Assembly (NCBI RefSeq): GCF_900102485.1 | Contig: NZ_FNBX01000023.1 | Span: 1-39,017, forward strand | DNA: 39,017 bases | Direction: 5' to 3' | DNA from: Desulfovibrio legallii | Lineage (GTDB): Bacteria > Desulfobacterota > Desulfovibrionia > Desulfovibrionales > Desulfovibrionaceae | Shown here: positions 16,719-25,494 of the stretch, piece by piece | Numbering within the stretch: the stretch's first letter is position 1 | Layout of the letters: the number at the start of each line of letters is the position of its first letter | The notes under the pieces: model-generated | What the model was told of the DNA's origin: nothing | What the model saw: only the letters and a program-made list of their open reading frames with translations | Databases searched by the model: none | Position numbers and translations under genes: made by a program

Positions 16719-17606
16719 ATGGCTTCGTGCGCATCCTGTTCCCAGGCGGGCGGCTGTTCCAGCGCCACGACCAAGGGGGGAGACGGCAACTGCAACAACC
16801 CCATGGCCCTTCAGGATAAGGCCATCGCCGCACGGCTCGGTCACATCCGCCACAAGATTTTTGTCATGAGCGGCAAGGGCGGCGTGGGCAAAAGTTCCGT
16901 CACCGTCAACACGGCGGCGGCCCTGGCTCACAAAGGGTACAAGGTCGGCATCCTGGATGTGGATATCCACGGCCCCAGCGTGCCCAACCTGCTGGGCCTC
17001 ACGAGTACGGTGGAAATGGACGAAACCACCCACGCCCTGCTGCCCGCGGCCTATGATGAAAATCTGGCCGTCATTTCCATGGACACGCTGCTCAAGGATA
17101 AAGACCAGGCCGTGCTCTGGCGCGGGCCCAAAAAAACCGCCGCCATCCGGCAGTTTATCGCCGACGTGCAGTGGGGCGAGCTGGATTTTCTGCTTATCGA
17201 TTCCCCCCCAGGCACCGGCGACGAGCACATGACCGTGCTCCAATGCATTCCTGACGCTCTCTGCGTGGTGGTCACCACCCCGCAGGAGATTTCCCTGGCC
17301 GACGTGCGTAAGGCCATCAATTTTCTCCAGTATGCCAATGCCGCGGTGCTGGGGGTGGTGGAGAACATGAGCGGCCTTATCTGCCCTCATTGTCATAAGG
17401 AAATCGACCTGTTCAAAAAAGGCGGCGGCGAGGAGCTGGCCAAACGCTATGACCTTCGTTTCCTGGGGGCCATCCCGCTGGATCCGGCTTCCGTAGTGGC
17501 CGCCGACAGGGGCGTGCCCGTGGTTTCTCTGGAAGGGGAAAGCGCCGCCAAAACCGCCTTTGCCCATCTGGCCGACGCCATTGCCGCGGCGGCGGACGCG
17601 CGTTAG
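16719..17606 (+). CDS. Mrp/NBP35-family P-loop ATPase (iron-sulfur carrier type)
   Basis: A 295-residue Mrp/ApbC/Nbp35-type ATPase that is thought to bind and transfer iron-sulfur clusters. The deviant Walker A GKGGVGKSS is followed by ILDVDIHGPSVPNLLG and DSPPGTGDEH (Walker B region). A CxxC in LICPHCHKE forms the bridging cluster site. The N-terminus has four more cysteines (4, 7, 13, 25) in a C-x2-C-x5-C arrangement, which matches part of the Nbp35 N-terminal cluster motif rather than the plain bacterial Mrp form. GAGGAG stands six bases before the ATG. Nine bases from the methyltransferase stop, so probably in one transcript. Confidence 0.9.
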   Translation: MASCASCSQAGGCSSATTKGGDGNCNNPMALQDKAIAARLGHIRHKIFVMSGKGGVGKSSVTVNTAAALAHKGYKVGILDVDIHGPSVPNLLGLTSTVEMDETTHALLPAAYDENLAVISMDTLLKDKDQAVLWRGPKKTAAIRQFIADVQWGELDFLLIDSPPGTGDEHMTVLQCIPDALCVVVTTPQEISLADVRKAINFLQYANAAVLGVVENMSGLICPHCHKEIDLFKKGGGEELAKRYDLRFLGAIPLDPASVVAADRGVPVVSLEGESAAKTAFAHLADAIAAAADAR

Positions 17607-17617
17607 CGCGCTGTGCT

Positions 17618-17666
17618 GCGGCGGGCCGGGCCTGAGTTTGTATCCTGTAACGGTGCGGCCCGCCGC
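17618..17666. other. Hairpin in the mrp-pgsA gap
   Basis: GCGGCGGGCC (17618-17627) pairs perfectly with GGCCCGCCGC (17657-17666) across a 29-base loop, a few bases past the mrp stop. There is no T-run, so termination is unproven. The remaining part of 17607-17969 has a small GC-rich inverted repeat near 17802-17816 and an AT-richer stretch (17895-17955) that may carry the pgsA promoter; I could not fix -35/-10 boxes, and I see no RNA gene. Confidence 0.4.
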
Positions 17667-17969
17667 AACAACGCAGTTGCGTAGCGCAAGGATATATGAG
17701 GGCATAGCCGTCGCCTTTTCCGGCGAGCCTCGCGTGCCCGGCTGACCGGGCGGCCCCGGGTTCGCCATGCATGGCTATGATGCGCATGCGGCGGATTCGC
17801 CCGCCGGGGCGGGCCCCCAGCGCCCCCGCCGGAAGCGGTGCGGCTGCAGACCAATCCGCGCATGTTGCATGCGGATGCGCGGTTTCCGGGGCGTTTTTTT
17901 CTTCTTTTCTCCCACCTTGTTTTGTGCTACCTCAGTAAAAAATCTGTTTGGACCGCCCTTCGAGGAATG

Positions 17970-18533
17970 ATGCTTAACCTCGCAAATAAAATCACACTGT
18001 TACGTATCCTCATGGCCCCTCTGGTGGTCATATTGCTTTATTTTGAAGGTCCGGCAACCTGCGTGCTGGCGGCATTGGCCTTTATTTTTGCCTCCCTTAC
18101 CGATTGGGCCGACGGCTACATCGCCCGGCGCTCCAACACGGTCACCAGTATGGGCAAGTTTCTGGATCCACTGGCGGACAAAGTCCTCATCTGCTCCATA
18201 CTTATTATGTTTGTTAAGCTGGGCTGGGCTCCTGCCTGGGTAGTCATCATCATCGTCTGCCGGGAGCTGGTGGTTACGGGGCTGCGGGCCATTGCCATGG
18301 ACGAAGGCATCGTGCTGGCGGCGGATTATCTGGGCAAGGCCAAGACCGTGCTGCAGATTCTGGCCGTAGTGCCCCTCACGCTGCACTACCCCCTCTGGGG
18401 GTACGACCTGCGCCCCATCGGTCTGGTCCTCCTGTATGCGGCCATGCTGCTGGCCGTGGGCTCCGGCGTCAATTACTGCTGCAACTTTTACCGCCGGGCC
18501 CGTGCCGGCCAGGCCAGCGAACCGCGCCCATGA
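17970..18533 (+). CDS. pgsA: CDP-diacylglycerol--glycerol-3-phosphate 3-phosphatidyltransferase
   Basis: A 187-residue integral membrane enzyme that makes phosphatidylglycerol phosphate. The CDP-alcohol phosphotransferase signature D-x2-D-G-x2-A-R-x8-G-x3-D-x3-D is seen as DWADGYIARRSN followed by GKFLDPLADK. The start LANKITLLRILMAPLVV is typical of PgsA. Two consecutive ATGs occur at 17967 and 17970; GAGG touches the first too closely, so the second is the better start. The last four bases (ATGA) are shared with the next gene. Membrane segments: about five to six hydrophobic helices. Confidence 0.92.
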   Translation: MLNLANKITLLRILMAPLVVILLYFEGPATCVLAALAFIFASLTDWADGYIARRSNTVTSMGKFLDPLADKVLICSILIMFVKLGWAPAWVVIIIVCRELVVTGLRAIAMDEGIVLAADYLGKAKTVLQILAVVPLTLHYPLWGYDLRPIGLVLLYAAMLLAVGSGVNYCCNFYRRARAGQASEPRP

Positions 18534-18784
18534 GCACCTTGCAACTGCGCCTCAAGAATTGCCTGCAAACCATTCTGGAGCTGGAGCCGGACATGCGCGC
18601 GGGGCGTTGGGGACGTTGCTTTGACCCGGAGCTGCATACCCTGCGGCAGTACCTGCAGCAGGTGGACCAGATGGATCTGGCCGAGGACGACGTGCGCCGT
18701 CTTGAGACTGCCACCACAACCCTGTTGGCGGAGCTGCGCCGCACCCGCCGCTGCACGCCCAGGCGCGGAAGGATTTTGCAATGA
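18530..18784 (+). CDS. Small protein of unknown function (84 aa)
   Basis: Not recognised. An 84-residue soluble protein, leucine- and arginine-rich, largely helical by composition, with two cysteines in the first half (11 and 30) and one near the very basic tail (RRTRRCTPRRGR). No membrane segment, signal peptide or known motif. It is very likely real because it starts in an ATGA overlap with pgsA and ends in an ATGA overlap with the ftsB-like gene, so the four genes form a translationally coupled chain. The position between a phospholipid gene and a divisome gene hints at an envelope or division role, but that is only context. Confidence 0.75.
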   Translation: MSTLQLRLKNCLQTILELEPDMRAGRWGRCFDPELHTLRQYLQQVDQMDLAEDDVRRLETATTTLLAELRRTRRCTPRRGRILQ

Positions 18785-19092
18785 CGTTCTGGCGCACCGT
18801 CATCCTTGTAGTTCTGGCCTGCATCAACCTTGTGCTCTTCGGGCGCATGGTCTGGGGGCCCACAGGGCTTCTGGAATACCGGGAGCTGAAACAGCAGTAT
18901 GCGGACATGGAACGGCAGGTTGCCGATCTGGACGCCCGCAATATGGCCCTGAGCCGTGAGATCCGCCTGCTGCAGGCGGACAGCCAGTATGTGGAAAAGG
19001 TCATCCGCCAGCGCCTGCACTATGTGCGCGACAACGAAGTGCTCTATCTTTTTGACGGCGCGGACAGGCCGGAGCAGGAGTCCAAACCATGA
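18781..19092 (+). CDS. ftsB: FtsB/DivIC-type septum formation initiator
   Basis: A 103-residue bitopic protein: short cytoplasmic start, one membrane helix (residues ~7-26), then a coiled coil (roughly 33-70, ELKQQYADMERQVADLDARN) and a C-terminal segment VIRQRLHYVRDNEVLYLF. That last part is the typical FtsB/DivIC ending (usually R-x-x-L-x-x-x-x-x-G-E-x-x-x-x). In Gram-negatives FtsB works with FtsL and FtsQ to activate septal peptidoglycan synthesis. Overlaps neighbours on both sides by four bases. Confidence 0.88.
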   Translation: MTFWRTVILVVLACINLVLFGRMVWGPTGLLEYRELKQQYADMERQVADLDARNMALSREIRLLQADSQYVEKVIRQRLHYVRDNEVLYLFDGADRPEQESKP

Positions 19093-20129
19093 CGGAAAAA
19101 ATCGACTGGTACAAAGAAGTCCTGGAGCTGGAGCCCAACTCCAAGGTTTTTTACCCCTTGGCGCGACTTCTGGCCGAAGCCGGACGCGCAGACGAGGCCG
19201 TGGCCGCTCTGGAGCGGGGGCTCGCCCGGCATGAGGAGTTTCTTGAAGCCCGGCTGTTTCTGGTAGAGCTGCTGCACCAGACGGGGCAGGACGCCGCCTG
19301 CGCGGCGCAGCTGGATACCCTGGGGCAGGTCTTTGCCGCCCACGCGGGCTTCTGGCGGGCCTTTGCCGCCTGCGCGACGCGGGACGCCGCGCCGGATACA
19401 GCGGCGGTGCTGCAGCTTCTGGGGCTTTATTTTGCGCGCGGCCCTGTGCCGCTGCACCAGGTGCTGGAGCGCGGCGTTGCCGCGTGCTGGGCGGAAGGGG
19501 CTGCGGAAGCGCCTTTCGTGGGGCAGCCGCGCGAGCCGGAGGGGGTCTCTTCCGCGGTTTCGCCCGCCGCCGGTTCCCTTGCGGAGGGCGCTGCCGCGCC
19601 TGTGGCCGTCCCGGCCGAAGAGGCGGAAGCCGTGGCGGACATCACCGCGCCGGTGCCGCCTGCGGCGGACGTGGAGCGCTTTGATCCCGATGCGGCCATG
19701 GCTGACGAAAACGCCTTGCCCGATATGGACGCTGAGGCGACGCCCCCCCCCGCATCCTTTTATCAGCCCGCTGCGGATGCGGGGGGCGGCCCCGCACTTC
19801 CCCCGCTTGCCGGACCTGTGGCGGCGCAGGGCCAGGGGGAGGAAGAAACTTTTTCGCTGCGTACCCGCTCCATGGCCGAAGTGCTGGCCGAGCAGGGCGA
19901 CATCAAAGGCGCGCTGGACATTTACCATGAACTGGCCGCCGCGGCTGTGGCCCCGGAAGAAAGCGCAGACCTGCGCCAGCGCATCGCCACCCTCAGCGCG
20001 CGCTTGGGCGGCGGCCCGGCCGCGCCCGCTGTCGAAGAGTCTCCGGCCCCGACCCCCGGCGGCAAAGAAAAACTTATCACCATGCTTGAAGCCCTGGCCG
20101 AACGGGTAGAGGCCAGGGCGCACGGCTGA
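19089..20129 (+). CDS. Tetratricopeptide-repeat protein with acidic low-complexity middle
   Basis: A 346-residue protein, probably cytoplasmic (no signal peptide). The N-terminal ~70 residues hold TPR-like helical pairs (FYPLARLLAEAGRADEAVAALERGL; then ARLFLVELLHQTGQ). Residues ~150-250 are Ala/Pro/Glu-rich and low-complexity. Near 260-300 a second TPR-like unit appears (MAEVLAEQGDIKGALDIYHELA). TPRs mediate protein contacts; partner unknown. A run of eight C bases at about 19743-19750 lies in the low-complexity part (coding Pro-Pro-Pro). Last member of the ATGA-coupled chain. No clear terminator follows, only GCCT/AGGC with GTTTTTT at about 20133-20165. Confidence 0.8.
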   Translation: MTEKIDWYKEVLELEPNSKVFYPLARLLAEAGRADEAVAALERGLARHEEFLEARLFLVELLHQTGQDAACAAQLDTLGQVFAAHAGFWRAFAACATRDAAPDTAAVLQLLGLYFARGPVPLHQVLERGVAACWAEGAAEAPFVGQPREPEGVSSAVSPAAGSLAEGAAAPVAVPAEEAEAVADITAPVPPAADVERFDPDAAMADENALPDMDAEATPPPASFYQPAADAGGGPALPPLAGPVAAQGQGEEETFSLRTRSMAEVLAEQGDIKGALDIYHELAAAAVAPEESADLRQRIATLSARLGGGPAAPAVEESPAPTPGGKEKLITMLEALAERVEARAHG

Positions 20130-20279
20130 CAAGGCCTATCCTGCGCAGGCGGGCTGTTTTTTGCGCCGTCCTGCCATGTTGCTATGCGCACACAGCCAGC
20201 GCGAGGTGACCATCGCGCCGCGGGTTCGCGTTTATATCGGGCCCGTGCGTTATCTGTTCTTACCTGGGAGAAAAACACG

Positions 20280-21785
20280 GTGTTGAAATCCTACGCGCGG
20301 TATTTTTCACTGCTGCTGGTGGCGGTCCTGTGGCTCACGGGGTGCAGCTCATATCAGCCCACCAAGAATATCTGGAAGAGCACCAAGGGGTTTTGGAACA
20401 CCTATGTGAGCCCCCCGGCCTCGGTGGATTATGAGGAAAAAGGCGCCCTTTCTCCCCAGGCCCTGGCCATGACCAACAGCATGATGGGGCTGGACCTGGA
20501 GCTTTCCAAGCTGGAACGGGTCATGATGAATGCCGATAAGCCTCCCACGCGGGAATGGGTCACCAATCTTTTTGCTTCCTTCCCCTGGCTGGACGGTTTT
20601 GCCGGCGTGAAGTACGACGGCACCGTGCTTGGTCAGGAACCGGCCACGCCGCTGAAGCAGGTGGATTTTATCCCGCTGCTGTATGAAGACAAAAAACAGA
20701 GCACCCGCGCCTTGCGGGCCGACGTGCAGAACACGCCGCTGGGCCCGGAAGTGCTGCTGGCGGCCCCCCTGTACGACGGCACGGACTTTTTGGGCGTGGT
20801 GGCGGCCTATTTTGACATGCGCACCTTGCTCCAGTACTCGCAAAGCCCGGAAAACATCGTCATCCTCTCGCCCCAGGCCCTGCTCTGGCCCGGCAAATAC
20901 GATTTTGCCGCCACGCCGCTGGCTGGCGTCAACTGGGACGAGGTGACTGCTAAGAGCTCCTCCGGCACCTGCACCAATGCCACGGGCGTCTTCTATTATA
21001 TGGTTCGCTATCTGGGCAATCTGCCCTTGGTGTTTGCTGTGCAGCAGTCCGGCACCTTCCCGGAGGGATCCGGAGACGTCTCCCAGGGCCTGGCGTTCTT
21101 CCCCAAAGTGCGGGAAAAGTTGCCCCCGCCGCCCCTGCCGGAACGGAAAAACAAAGCTGACCTGAGCAAGAGCCTTGCCCTGCCGAGCGCAACGCCGGCA
21201 GCCCCGGAGGCGGCAATGGCCCCGTCCGCCGAGGCCGCGCCGCATGCGCAGGGCGGCAGCGCCAACGATATTCAGCCTGGCAGCCACGACAGTGTGCTGC
21301 TCAAAAAACAGCGCCAAGCGGAAAAAGCCAAGGTGCGCGAACGGCAGCTGGAAGGCGCGAATGCGCCGGTGGAGCGCGTGGAGCACCCCAGGACGCGCCC
21401 CGCCCCCAAGCCTGAGCCCAAACTGCCCCCGGCTAAGGGCCTGAATCTGGACGAAGATCTGGATATGCCCACCTTGCCCGGCGGCCGCCCCAGCCCCTTC
21501 GGCCCGCACGACGATGCCGCGCAGCCTGAGGCTGCTCCTGCCAAGGAGGGGGCCGCCGCACCTGCAACAGCCGCCCCGAGCGCCCAAGGCGCATCCGCGG
21601 CCCCGGCCGCAACGGGCGCGCCCGCCGCTGCCGAAAAGACAGCCGATAAGCCCGCCGCAGCTTCGGCAACGTCCCCGGCTTCCAAAGCGCAGCCTGAAGC
21701 GGAGCAGAAAAAAGACGATACGGGCATTGAGCCCCCGGCCACCCTGCCGGGGGGGCGTCCCAGCCCCTTTGGCCCCCGAAACTGA
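20280..21785 (+). CDS. Lipoprotein with a Cache-like sensory region and a repeated Gly/Pro motif
   Basis: A 501-residue predicted lipoprotein, no family named with certainty. Lipobox LTGC puts lipidation at Cys22. Residues ~60-280 resemble a periplasmic Cache/PAS-type ligand domain (WVTNLFASFPWLDGFAGVKYDG, then PLYDGTDFLGVVAAYFDM, then an ILSPQALLWPG strand). From about residue 300 to the end it is Ala/Pro/Lys-rich and likely disordered. The motif TLPGGRPSPFGP occurs twice, at about residues 398-409 and, as the last residues, 488-499. Start: GTG at 20280, with GGGAG about nine bases upstream (TTG at 20283 is an alternative); an upstream ATG at 20184 would put 32 residues before the signal peptide. 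No kinase or methyl-accepting domain is attached. Confidence 0.75.
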   Translation: MLKSYARYFSLLLVAVLWLTGCSSYQPTKNIWKSTKGFWNTYVSPPASVDYEEKGALSPQALAMTNSMMGLDLELSKLERVMMNADKPPTREWVTNLFASFPWLDGFAGVKYDGTVLGQEPATPLKQVDFIPLLYEDKKQSTRALRADVQNTPLGPEVLLAAPLYDGTDFLGVVAAYFDMRTLLQYSQSPENIVILSPQALLWPGKYDFAATPLAGVNWDEVTAKSSSGTCTNATGVFYYMVRYLGNLPLVFAVQQSGTFPEGSGDVSQGLAFFPKVREKLPPPPLPERKNKADLSKSLALPSATPAAPEAAMAPSAEAAPHAQGGSANDIQPGSHDSVLLKKQRQAEKAKVRERQLEGANAPVERVEHPRTRPAPKPEPKLPPAKGLNLDEDLDMPTLPGGRPSPFGPHDDAAQPEAAPAKEGAAAPATAAPSAQGASAAPAATGAPAAAEKTADKPAAASATSPASKAQPEAEQKKDDTGIEPPATLPGGRPSPFGPRN

Positions 21786-21792
21786 ACGTGCG

Positions 21793-21841
21793 GCCCCGCC
21801 CTGCGGCGCATGCTTTGCCGCATGTGACCGCAGGGCGGGGC
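21793..21841 (+). terminator. Long hairpin downstream of the lipoprotein gene
   Basis: A 14-bp perfect stem (21793-21806 with 21828-21841: GCCCCGCCCTGCGG and its complement) around a 21-base loop that holds a small inner palindrome (GCATG/CATGC type). It begins eight bases after the stop at 21785. There is no T-tract, so it may stabilise the mRNA end or attenuate rather than terminate. Confidence 0.5.
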
Positions 21842-21941
21842 GCTTGCGTGCAGCGCCCACCGGCGCAGGCGCATTCTCCCGAAAGAAATTTTTTGACTGT
21901 TGCTTTCCATGTCTCCACAGTTGTGGGGAAAGGAGTGCTGT

Positions 21942-22949
21942 ATGGCCGACATAACGGTTACCGAACATCTGCTGCTGCACCAGAAACGTACCCCGCAGGC
22001 CACCGGCCAGTTTACGGGGCTGCTCTATGACCTGATCCTTTCGGGCAAGAGCATTTCACGCCGCATCAATAAAGCCGGGCTGCTGGACATCCTGGGCGGG
22101 ACAGGCGAAGTGAACGTGCAGGGTGAAAACGTGCAGAAAATGGACGCCATCGCCAACCGCATCATGCTCTACCGCATGGAACGCTGCGGCGCGCTCTGCG
22201 CCATGAGCTCCGAAGAAGAGGCCGAGCTGGTCCGCGTCAGCCCGGAATTTCCGCGCGGGGACTACATCCTGGTGTTTGACCCTCTGGACGGTTCCACCAA
22301 TATCGACGTCAACATTAATGTGGGCACCATCTTTTCCATCCTGCGCCGGCCCGAGGGGCATACGGGTGAAGTAACGCTTGAAGAGGTGCTTCAGCCCGGC
22401 TGCCGACAGGTGGCGGCGGGGTATATTCTGTACGGCCCTTCCACCATGCTGGTGCTCAGCACGGGGCAGGGGGTGCACGGCTTTACCCTGGACCCGGGCG
22501 TGGGCGAATTTCTGCTCTCCCATCCCAACATGCGCATTCCGGAGCAGGGGCATATCTATTCCGTCAATGAGGGCAACTGGAAAAACTGGGACGAGCCTAC
22601 CCGCGATGTGCTCCAGTGGTTCCACAACTGCGAAACCCCGGACGGCACCTCCTATTCCTCGCGCTATGTGGGCGCGCTGGTGGCGGATTTTCACCGCACA
22701 CTCATCTACGGCGGCATCTACCTCTACCCGCCGGACCGCAAAAAGCCCCAGGGCAAGCTGCGGCTTATGTGCGAGGCCAACCCGCTGGCGTTTCTGGCCG
22801 AACAGGCCGGGGGCAAGGCCAGCGACGGCGCTGGCCGCATCCTGGAAAAACAGCCCGACCGTCTGCACGCCCGCACGCCGCTGTTCATCGGCTCCGCAAA
22901 GGACGTGGAGGCCGTGGAGCGCATCTACGCCCGCTGCGCGCAGGCCTAG
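21942..22949 (+). CDS. fbp: Fructose-1,6-bisphosphatase, class I
   Basis: A 335-residue enzyme that hydrolyses fructose-1,6-bisphosphate to fructose-6-phosphate in gluconeogenesis. The FBPase/IMPase metal-binding motif is [13 protein letters not shown] (about residues 114-126), with the class I pattern [10 protein letters not shown] upstream and [19 protein letters not shown] at about 275-290. Length and motif order fit class I (glpX-type class II is different). AAGGAG seven bases before ATG 21942 decides the start; the upstream ATG at 21900 lies in non-coding sequence. Next gene, tsaD, follows after 16 bases. Confidence 0.95.
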   Translation: MADITVTEHLLLHQKRTPQATGQFTGLLYDLILSGKSISRRINKAGLLDILGGTGEVNVQGENVQKMDAIANRIMLYRMERCGALCAMSSEEEAELVRVSPEFPRGDYILVFDPLDGSTNIDVNINVGTIFSILRRPEGHTGEVTLEEVLQPGCRQVAAGYILYGPSTMLVLSTGQGVHGFTLDPGVGEFLLSHPNMRIPEQGHIYSVNEGNWKNWDEPTRDVLQWFHNCETPDGTSYSSRYVGALVADFHRTLIYGGIYLYPPDRKKPQGKLRLMCEANPLAFLAEQAGGKASDGAGRILEKQPDRLHARTPLFIGSAKDVEAVERIYARCAQA

Positions 22950-22965
22950 CCGCCGCGGAGGCCCC

Positions 22966-24087
22966 ATGTTGTGCCTTGGCATAGAAAGTTCGTGCGACGA
23001 AACGGCGCTGGCGCTGGTGGAAGACGGCCGACTGCTGGACGCCGTGCTGGCGAGCCAGGCGGACGTGCACGCCCTGTTCGGCGGAGTGGTGCCGGAGCTG
23101 GCCTCGCGGGAGCACTGCCGGTACATGGGCCCTTTGCTGGACGTCCTGCTGCGGCGCAGCGGGCGGCGCGCCGCGGAGCTGGACCTGGTGGCCGCGGCGC
23201 GGGGGCCGGGGCTTCTGGGCAGCCTGCTGGTGGGCGTGGCCTTTGCCAAGGGGCTCGCCTTGGGGCTGGGCACGCGCTTTCTGGGGGTCAACCATCTGCA
23301 CGCGCATCTGCTGGCGGCCGGGTTGGAGGAAACGCTGCCTTTTCCCGCGCTGGGGCTGCTGGTTTCCGGCGGGCATACCCATCTGTACCGCATGGAGGCC
23401 CCGTGGAAGCTGATTCCCCTGGGCCGCACGCTGGACGACGCGGCGGGCGAAGCCTTTGACAAGGTGGGGAAGATCCTCGGGCTGGCGTACCCCGGCGGCC
23501 GTCTGCTGGACGCCTTGGCCCAGGAGGGCAGGGCGGATCCGCGGCTCTTTCCGCGGCCGTATCTGGATAACGACAACCTGGATTTCAGTTTCAGCGGCCT
23601 GAAAACCGCTGTGGCAACCTACGCGGCGACGCGCCTGAACGATCTGACCTGGCCGCGGCCTTTGGTTTGCACGGCGGACGCGCCCCAGGCCCTGAAAGAC
23701 TGCTGCGCCTCCTTCAACCTTGCGGTAGTGGAGACCCTTTGCGCCAAGGCGGAGCGCGCCCTGGACCGGCACCCGGACCTGCATGCTCTGGTGCTGGCGG
23801 GCGGCGTGGCGGCCAACAGCCTGCTGCGCGAGCGCGTGCGGGATCTCATGCGGCGGCGGGGGGGCGCGGCGCTGGCGCCAGGGCCTGGGCTGTGCACGGA
23901 TAATGCCGCCATGATTGCCTATGCGGGCTGGCTTTTGGGAAGGGAAGGCTTTTGCCACGACCTGCGCATGGAGGCCATCCCGCGCGGCAAGGCCCTGCCG
24001 GCCGACATGCTGCGGGCGGCGCGCGCCGGAGGGGCCTGGCAAGGCGACCGGGCCGGAACAATACCGGAGCCGAACACTCCGAAATAG
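22966..24087 (+). CDS. tsaD: tRNA N6-adenosine threonylcarbamoyltransferase
   Basis: A 373-residue TsaD/Kae1/Gcp protein. It transfers the threonylcarbamoyl group to A37 of ANN-decoding tRNAs together with TsaB and TsaE. The start [19 protein letters not shown] is diagnostic, as is the metal-binding pair in [10 protein letters not shown] (two histidines spaced by three). The [11 protein letters not shown] and [11 protein letters not shown] motifs are all present. GGAG seven bases before ATG 22966 supports this start. Coupled to fbp by a 16-base gap. The C-terminal ~40 residues are longer than some homologues and low in conservation. Confidence 0.95.
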   Translation: MLCLGIESSCDETALALVEDGRLLDAVLASQADVHALFGGVVPELASREHCRYMGPLLDVLLRRSGRRAAELDLVAAARGPGLLGSLLVGVAFAKGLALGLGTRFLGVNHLHAHLLAAGLEETLPFPALGLLVSGGHTHLYRMEAPWKLIPLGRTLDDAAGEAFDKVGKILGLAYPGGRLLDALAQEGRADPRLFPRPYLDNDNLDFSFSGLKTAVATYAATRLNDLTWPRPLVCTADAPQALKDCCASFNLAVVETLCAKAERALDRHPDLHALVLAGGVAANSLLRERVRDLMRRRGGAALAPGPGLCTDNAAMIAYAGWLLGREGFCHDLRMEAIPRGKALPADMLRAARAGGAWQGDRAGTIPEPNTPK

Positions 24088-24121
24088 TTGTTGTCCTGTT
24101 GACCAGTTCTGTGAGATTGTC

Positions 24122-24150
24122 TTGACAGTCGGCACGTTGATATCTACTCT
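24122..24150 (+). promoter_or_regulatory. Sigma70-type promoter for trxA-trxB-bamD
   Basis: A consensus -35 TTGACA (24122-24127), a 17-base spacer, and TACTCT (24145-24150) as the -10. About 95 bases of leader follow before the trxA ATG at 24248. It is the best-matching -35 seen in the window. Confidence 0.6.
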
Positions 24151-24247
24151 CACTGGGTACAAAAGCGCCCCAGGTTTCCGGCGCTCCGGTTCCGGCCGAA
24201 CGGGCGCCGATGGCGTTCTGCGCCAAAAACAACGTAAGGAGATAGTT

Positions 24248-24571
24248 ATGGCTGAACAGGTCACTGACGCCACCTTTGAAAGCGTTGTTCTCAAATCCGA
24301 CCTGCCCGTGCTGTTGGATTTTTGGGCTCCTTGGTGCGGCCCCTGCCGCGCGGTAGGCCCCATTATTGATGAACTTGCTGCGGAATATGCCGGCAAAGTG
24401 CGCATTGTGAAGATGAACGTGGATGAAAATCCCGCCACGCCCACCAAGTTCGGCATTCGGGCTATCCCGACGCTGGTGCTTTTCAAGAACGGCGAAACGT
24501 TGGAGCAGATCACCGGGGCCGTCACCAAGGCCGCCATGAAGGATCTGCTGGACACAAAGGCTCTGGCATGA
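24248..24571 (+). CDS. trxA: Thioredoxin
   Basis: A 107-residue thioredoxin of normal length. The active site WCGPC is at residues 29-33 (Cys30, Cys33). The cis-proline loop follows in [10 protein letters not shown], and FWAPWC is the usual beta-strand entry. It reduces protein disulfides in the cytoplasm with electrons from the adjacent reductase. AAGGAG lies eight bases before ATG. The last four bases (ATGA) overlap trxB, so both are made from one message. Confidence 0.97.
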   Translation: MAEQVTDATFESVVLKSDLPVLLDFWAPWCGPCRAVGPIIDELAAEYAGKVRIVKMNVDENPATPTKFGIRAIPTLVLFKNGETLEQITGAVTKAAMKDLLDTKALA

Positions 24572-25494
24572 AGGCATACGATGCCGTCGTCATAGGCGGT
24601 GGCCCCGCCGGCATTACGTCTGCCATGTATCTGGCGCGGTCCGGCTGCTCCGTGCTTATGCCGGAGCAGCTGGCCCCCGGCGGGCAGATCCTCCAGACGG
24701 AAGCCATGGACAATTATCCGGGCTTTCCCCAAGGCATTAAAGGCTATGAGCTGGCGGATCTTTTTGCCGCGCACCTCGAAGGCCTGGCCATAGACCGTCC
24801 TGCCGCCGCAGTGGAATCCGTCAGCGGCGCGGCGGGGCAGTTTGTCGTCCGCATCGGCGGCGAGGAATATACGGCCAGGACCGTCATTGTCTGCTCCGGC
24901 GCGCACCATCGGCAGTTGGGGCTGGAAGGCGAAGACCGTTTGCGCGGGCGGGGGGTTTCCTACTGCGCGCTGTGCGACGGCAACTTCTTTCGCAACCAGA
25001 CTGTGGCCGTGGTAGGCGGCGGCAACGCCGCGCTGGAGGAATCCCTGTACCTGGCCAAGCTGGTGGGCAGGCTCTACCTTATCCATCGACGCGACGCCTT
25101 CCGCGGGCGTCAGGTCTACCAGGACAAGCTGGCCGAGCAGAGTGACAAAATCACGGTGCTGCGCAGCACCGTTGTGACCGCCCTGCACGGCGAAAAAGAG
25201 CTCACGGGGCTTACGGTCAAAAATCTCAAAACCGGTGAGGAAAGCCTCCTGCCCGTAAATGGTCTGTTCGTGTATGTGGGCTTTGCGCCTTCCACGGGCT
25301 TTCTCCCGGCAGATCTGGCCAAGGATGAGCAGGGCTTCATCATTACCGATACGGAAATGCGCACCAACATTCCGGGGATTTTCGCGGCGGGCGACATTCG
25401 TTCCAAACTCTGCCGTCAGGTGATCACCGCCGCCGGTGACGGTGCAACGGCCGCGCAGGCGGCGTTTGTTTTCATGGAACAACTCCATGCCTAA
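24568..25494 (+). CDS. trxB: Thioredoxin reductase
   Basis: A 308-residue low-Mr FAD-dependent reductase. FAD-binding GGGPAG is at residues 10-15, the redox pair CALC at 133-136 (CATC is the E. coli form), NAD(P)-binding GGGNAALE at about 154-161, and the closing GIFAAGDI followed by [20 protein letters not shown] after the second Rossmann motif, with its arginines, fits NADPH use. Reduces the neighbouring thioredoxin. The start overlaps trxA by ATGA, and the last eight bases overlap the start of bamD. Confidence 0.97.
   Translation: MKAYDAVVIGGGPAGITSAMYLARSGCSVLMPEQLAPGGQILQTEAMDNYPGFPQGIKGYELADLFAAHLEGLAIDRPAAAVESVSGAAGQFVVRIGGEEYTARTVIVCSGAHHRQLGLEGEDRLRGRGVSYCALCDGNFFRNQTVAVVGGGNAALEESLYLAKLVGRLYLIHRRDAFRGRQVYQDKLAEQSDKITVLRSTVVTALHGEKELTGLTVKNLKTGEESLLPVNGLFVYVGFAPSTGFLPADLAKDEQGFIITDTEMRTNIPGIFAAGDIRSKLCRQVITAAGDGATAAQAAFVFMEQLHA

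Noticed and set aside
17607..17969. tRNA or other RNA gene in the mrp-pgsA gap, suggested by a GGTTCG-containing GC-rich stretch near 17760
   Set aside because: No cloverleaf could be drawn: no matching acceptor or anticodon arm and no CCA-type end.
24960..24985. CALC in thioredoxin reductase as a sign of altered redox chemistry
   Set aside because: Only an intervening residue differs from CATC; both cysteines and all nucleotide-binding motifs are present, so normal function is expected.
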